64,000 nt of DNA from CAMLHU01 sp039917855. Its GTDB lineage: Bacteria; Gemmatimonadota; Gemmatimonadetes; Gemmatimonadales; GWC2-71-9. The notes under the pieces were generated by a model. That model did no database searches and was not told where the DNA came from. It saw only the letters and a list, made by a program, of their open reading frames with translations. The first letter of the stretch is position 1, and each line of letters starts with the position of its first letter. The stretch spans positions 18,492 through 82,491 of the forward strand of contig JBDSIR010000098.1 in assembly GCA_039917855.1 (NCBI GenBank). The letters are read 5' to 3'. Of this stretch, positions 60,803 to 64,000 are shown one piece after another. A program made the translations under genes and the position numbers.

Positions 60803-62285
60803 AGTAGTCGCCGACCGTGAGTCCGTAGCGATCCGAGGTGGTGACCTTCACGATGGTGCGGGTGAACTGCCCCGCCGCGTCCCGCTCGGCGAGATTCACC
60901 AGCAGCCCGGGCGGGAGAAGGATGCCGCCGGTCGGGTCGAGCGCCAGCCGCACCATCGGCCGGTTCAGGAAGGTGGGGTCGGGATTGGCCCCGGCCACGA
61001 TGCCGACCTCGAAGGTGTCGAGGACGACGCAGGTCCCCACCGGATAAATGCCGAGGAGATTGATGAGCGCCTTCACCATCACCCGATCGTAGCCGCGGCG
61101 CGGATTCTCCCACATCTCCTTGAGCACCTTGTCCGACGCGATCGGCACCGTCTGGTAGCTGCGGCGCGTGGTGGCGGCGTCGTACCCGTCGGCCACTGCC
61201 ACGAGGCGGCTGTAGGTGCCCTGCTCGCGCGGACGGATGACGCGCGGGTAGCCGGTGAGATCGGTCTTCATATGATGCTCCGCCGCCACCAGCACCGAGC
61301 GATAGGGCACCTCGCCGTACCCCTTGAGTCCGAAGAGCGTCATCACGCCGAGCCAGGGATGGGCCTGCATCATCTTCCACTCCTCCTCGTCGAGGCCCCC
61401 ATTCTTGTTGAGGATCTCGAGGGGGACGCGGGCCTTGCCGATGTCGTGCAGCAGCGCGGCAAGGCCGAGGTCGTACAACTGCTTCTTCTGGAGGCCGAGC
61501 TTCTTGCCGACGGCCACCGAGAAGATGCAGACGTTGACCGAGTGAGTGAACGTATACTCGTCGTAGTCGCGGATGGTGGTGAGTCCCATCACCGAGGTCT
61601 CGTTGGTGAGCACCTGGTCGACGATGGACTGCACCGCCCGTTTCATCTTCTTGACGCTGACCGCGCGTCCCATGCGGGCGCCGGTCATCACTTCCTTGGT
61701 GACCGCGACCCCTTGCGAGTAGCAGCGTTTGGCGGCCTGCTTGGCGGCCTCGGCGTCGTCGGTGAAGTCCTGCCCTTCGGACTCGGATTCGATGAAGATG
61801 TGCTGGACCCCGGCTGCTTCGAGGCGGGCACGGAGGTCGTCGAACTTGGACTGGCCTGCCGCCGGCACCTTGCCCGCCTGCGCGACCATGAGCGCCAGGA
61901 AGGCCTGCCACTCGCGCCGCTGGGCGCCGTCGTCCATCCGCACCGCCCCGATGCCGAATTCGCGGAACATGCCGAGGACGGCGCTGAACGCGGCGTAGTT
62001 GTCGAGTTCGAGCCGGAGCCGGAGGGAATTCACGAACAGGAACTCGCCCATGACCCGGATCTCGAGCTCATGCTCGGAGGCGAGGAGGGCGAGCGCACCC
62101 TGGTGGAGTTCATCGAGGGCGCGCTGGGTGGTGGCGTTCTCGAGCGGGTAGAGTTTGAGCGCGCGCTGCGCGCCGTGGACGTGGAGCAGCAGCGCGCGGC
62201 CGCTCTGGCGGAGCGCGCTGTCATCGGTGGCGGCCGAGGTGATGGCCACCGAGGCGCGGCTGGTCGGGCGCTTCTCGTCGTTCAT
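60795..62285 (-). CDS. HD-GYP phosphodiesterase-type protein
   Basis: A 496-aa protein. The N-terminal ~180 residues form an uncharacterised domain (RALLLHVHGAQRALKLYPLE). The HD-GYP domain (about 215-400) has THSVNV, LLHDIGKARVPLEIL, AHPWLG, EHHMKTDLTGYP and VADGYDAATTRR. The usual HHE-x-DG-x-GYP reads HHM-x-DLTGYP, so metal binding or activity may be altered. A C-terminal beta domain follows. c-di-GMP hydrolysis is the family activity. It is paired with the HEAT-repeat gene (four-base overlap) and followed by trpA. Confidence 0.9.
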   Translation of the reverse strand: MNDEKRPTSRASVAITSAATDDSALRQSGRALLLHVHGAQRALKLYPLENATTQRALDELHQGALALLASEHELEIRVMGEFLFVNSLRLRLELDNYAAFSAVLGMFREFGIGAVRMDDGAQRREWQAFLALMVAQAGKVPAAGQSKFDDLRARLEAAGVQHIFIESESEGQDFTDDAEAAKQAAKRCYSQGVAVTKEVMTGARMGRAVSVKKMKRAVQSIVDQVLTNETSVMGLTTIRDYDEYTFTHSVNVCIFSVAVGKKLGLQKKQLYDLGLAALLHDIGKARVPLEILNKNGGLDEEEWKMMQAHPWLGVMTLFGLKGYGEVPYRSVLVAAEHHMKTDLTGYPRVIRPREQGTYSRLVAVADGYDAATTRRSYQTVPIASDKVLKEMWENPRRGYDRVMVKALINLLGIYPVGTCVVLDTFEVGIVAGANPDPTFLNRPMVRLALDPTGGILLPPGLLVNLAERDAAGQFTRTIVKVTTSDRYGLTVGDYFV

Positions 62286-63967
62286 CCGGCCACCTCGCGC
62301 AGGGCACGGGCCGCGGCGTTCCGCACCACGACCTCCTTGTCCTGGGCCGCCTTTTCGATCACCGCGCGCGCCTGAGGAGTCTTCATCCGCGCCAGCGCCA
62401 TCACCGCGCAAGCGCGGGTCTCGGGGGCGAACTTCTTCTTGAAGAACCCGCCTCCAGCGCCGACGATGTCGCCCAAAGGGCCCAGCGCCGCACCGCCGGC
62501 GATGCGCGCATACGCCTCGAAGAAGGCCTGCCGCTCGGTGAGGTCGACGCTCTCGATGTTCTTGCCGAGGACCATCGTCTCGACCGTCTTGAGAGCGCCC
62601 TTGTAGGCCTTGTCCGCCACGACCCGCACCGTGAAGAGGCGGACCTCGCGGTCGGCATCGACCAACCCCTTCTCGATCGCCTGCAGCGCGCCGGGAGAAC
62701 CGATGGCGCCGAGGCCCTGCGCCGACGCGAGACGGATGGCAGGATCAGGGTGCTGGAGCGCCTGCCCCAGTCCGGCCACCGCCGATTGCATCTTGAGACG
62801 CCCGGCGAGGGCCACGGCCCCGGGCAGCGCGGCGCTCTCGGGGGTACTGAGGATCTTGTGCACATCGGCGGGGAAGCTCTCGGCCAGGCGGGTGACCACG
62901 CGCTCGAGCATCTGGCGCACCTGCTCCCTGGTGAGCTTCGGCAGCCAGGCGAGCACCGGCTCGAGCGCGGTGCCGCGGAGCTCGCGGAAGAGCTCGGCCA
63001 AGTCGGCCTCGGGAGGCGGGTTCACCGCTTCCTCGATGGCTTGGAGCATCTCCTCCACCACCGCCGGCTCCGAAAGCACCGCCGCGAACTGGTCGAGCCG
63101 GTCGCGGTGCGGGATCTCGAGGTTCCGCGCACGGAGCGCCAGCACCTTCGCCTCGCGCAACATCTCGGCCACCGCCCGCAGGTCCCCCGCCGCCATCAGG
63201 TAGGGCGGGAAGCTCTCGAGGATGCTGAGGATCTCCTCGCGCACGTCGTGGGCGGTCTGAGTCTCGAACAGGTCGTACAGGATCCCCATCGCGTTGGCAC
63301 GGAGGTCCTGAGAGTACTCGTGCCCGACCTGCTCCTTGATGTAGGCCACCTCGGCCTCATCGAGGAAATAGAGGGTGCTGTCGAAATCCTCGAGCCGGAC
63401 GACCTGCGACTTGTTGACCGCCTCGTCGGCCTCCTCCTGCACCGCCTGCTGACGCGCCGAGCGCTGCGCCTCCACGTCGTCGGCCGGGGCCGAGGACATG
63501 AGCCCCGGTGTCCCCTCTGCCTGCACCGTGGCGACGCCTTCCTGGAGGACCTCGACGAACTGATAGTGAAGGTACTGGAAGTCGTATTCCCAGAGCAGCG
63601 TCAGGAGGTCGTCCTCGGCGTCGCCGGAGAGGGTCCGCGCCTTGTTGATCACCTCGAGGAAGGGGGTCAACTCCTCGTCCTCGACGCCCGGCCGGAGCTG
63701 GAGCGAGCGGATCCCGTCCTTGAAGAGGAGCCAGGCGATGCTCTCTTGCTTGGAGTTGACCGAGTACACGGTCTGCCCTTCCCAGATGAGCGAGGCCTCG
63801 TTGACCGCGATGTTGACCTCGCCGACCGCTTCCCACATCGGCTTGAAGGCCGCCCGTGTCGCATCGACCGCCCGCTGGTAGATCGGGTTGTTGGGGAGGT
63901 ACATCGCGGTAGCGCGGATCGCCTTCATGAACGTGCGCAGCGCCTCCTCGAGGAGCTGTGGATGCAT
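62282..63967 (-). CDS. HEAT-repeat protein, partner of the HD-GYP gene (may extend past the window)
   Basis: A 561-aa cytoplasmic, helical protein. Residues 1-~130 (LRTFMKAIRATAMYLPNNPI) form an N-terminal module similar in style to that of the HD-GYP neighbour; 400-560 carry HEAT repeats (LGQALQHPDPAIRLASAQGL, AVMALARMKTPQARAVIEKA). ATG at 63967 lacks a ribosome-binding site, and the frame stays open to position 64000, so the true start may lie outside the window. Probably an adaptor for the HD-GYP protein. Function unknown. Confidence 0.82.
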   Translation of the reverse strand: MHPQLLEEALRTFMKAIRATAMYLPNNPIYQRAVDATRAAFKPMWEAVGEVNIAVNEASLIWEGQTVYSVNSKQESIAWLLFKDGIRSLQLRPGVEDEELTPFLEVINKARTLSGDAEDDLLTLLWEYDFQYLHYQFVEVLQEGVATVQAEGTPGLMSSAPADDVEAQRSARQQAVQEEADEAVNKSQVVRLEDFDSTLYFLDEAEVAYIKEQVGHEYSQDLRANAMGILYDLFETQTAHDVREEILSILESFPPYLMAAGDLRAVAEMLREAKVLALRARNLEIPHRDRLDQFAAVLSEPAVVEEMLQAIEEAVNPPPEADLAELFRELRGTALEPVLAWLPKLTREQVRQMLERVVTRLAESFPADVHKILSTPESAALPGAVALAGRLKMQSAVAGLGQALQHPDPAIRLASAQGLGAIGSPGALQAIEKGLVDADREVRLFTVRVVADKAYKGALKTVETMVLGKNIESVDLTERQAFFEAYARIAGGAALGPLGDIVGAGGGFFKKKFAPETRACAVMALARMKTPQARAVIEKAAQDKEVVVRNAAARALREVAG

Positions 63968-64000
63968 CGGAAGGGGATTGCCATCGGGACCGACGGGCGG

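Overview
This GC-rich window comes from a diderm bacterium. I infer Gemmatimonadota from the gene content: a dcw cluster with extra genes, DUF2723 and DUF3098-like proteins, a type-2-like isoleucyl-tRNA synthetase, and MglA/Roadblock/PATAN signalling. No marker gene proves this. Nearly every gene is on the minus strand, and most neighbours overlap by 1-17 bases (ATGA, GTGA or TTGA junctions). The window therefore reads as a few long, translationally coupled operons running from high to low coordinates. Only the ClpP-family gene and the CDGSH/4Fe-4S gene are on the plus strand.

Layout. 1-14500: division and cell-wall (dcw) cluster in the order rsmH, ftsL, ftsI, murE, murF, mraY, murD, ftsW, an unrecognised lipoprotein, murG, murC, ftsQ, ftsA (cut by the window edge). 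murB and ddl are absent between murC and ftsQ, and mraZ is absent next to rsmH. 14567-17844: tRNA-Asp, an exported TPR-like protein, tRNA-Val, a small membrane protein and an HELAH-type metallopeptidase-like protein. 17841-35154: a large chemosensory and small-GTPase gene cluster. 35147-41578: rluD, lspA, a DksA/TraR zinc-finger gene, ileS, divIVA and a YggS-family gene. 41579-42183: a non-coding block built from repeats. 42184-50425: tilS, hpt, ftsH, folP, cdaA and a DUF2723 membrane protein. 50544-55323: clpP-like, GNAT, pdxH, apaG, CDGSH, DCC/DUF393, LytR_C and YqeK-like genes with several inverted-repeat elements. 55356-63967: a pantothenate, folate and tryptophan operon (panD, panC, panB, folK, trpA) interleaved with a membrane methyl-accepting protein, an HD-GYP protein and a HEAT-repeat protein.

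The most unusual locus is 17841-35154. It carries full chemotaxis machinery (CheA, CheY, CheB, CheR, CheD, CheC and three CheW-type proteins) interleaved with an MglA-like GTPase, three Roadblock/LC7-type proteins, two PATAN-TPR proteins, two further TPR proteins (one of 918 aa) and a 665-aa protein with two DnaA-type AAA+ domains and no DnaA DNA-binding domain. No receptor, flagellar or pilus gene lies inside it. The nearest receptor is the 7-TM/GAF methyl-accepting protein at 57939-60017. I infer a polarity or surface-motility type switch in which chemosensory phosphorylation, a GTPase cycle and ATP-driven scaffold assembly are linked; this is not demonstrated by sequence.

A second theme is repeats. 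Short GC-rich tandem repeats, often in inverted pairs, lie at gene ends, at start codons and inside protein linkers. A palindromic MITE-like family with shared TGTCATCC ends is present in three copies. One repeat-rich block appears to have split and duplicated the start of murG.
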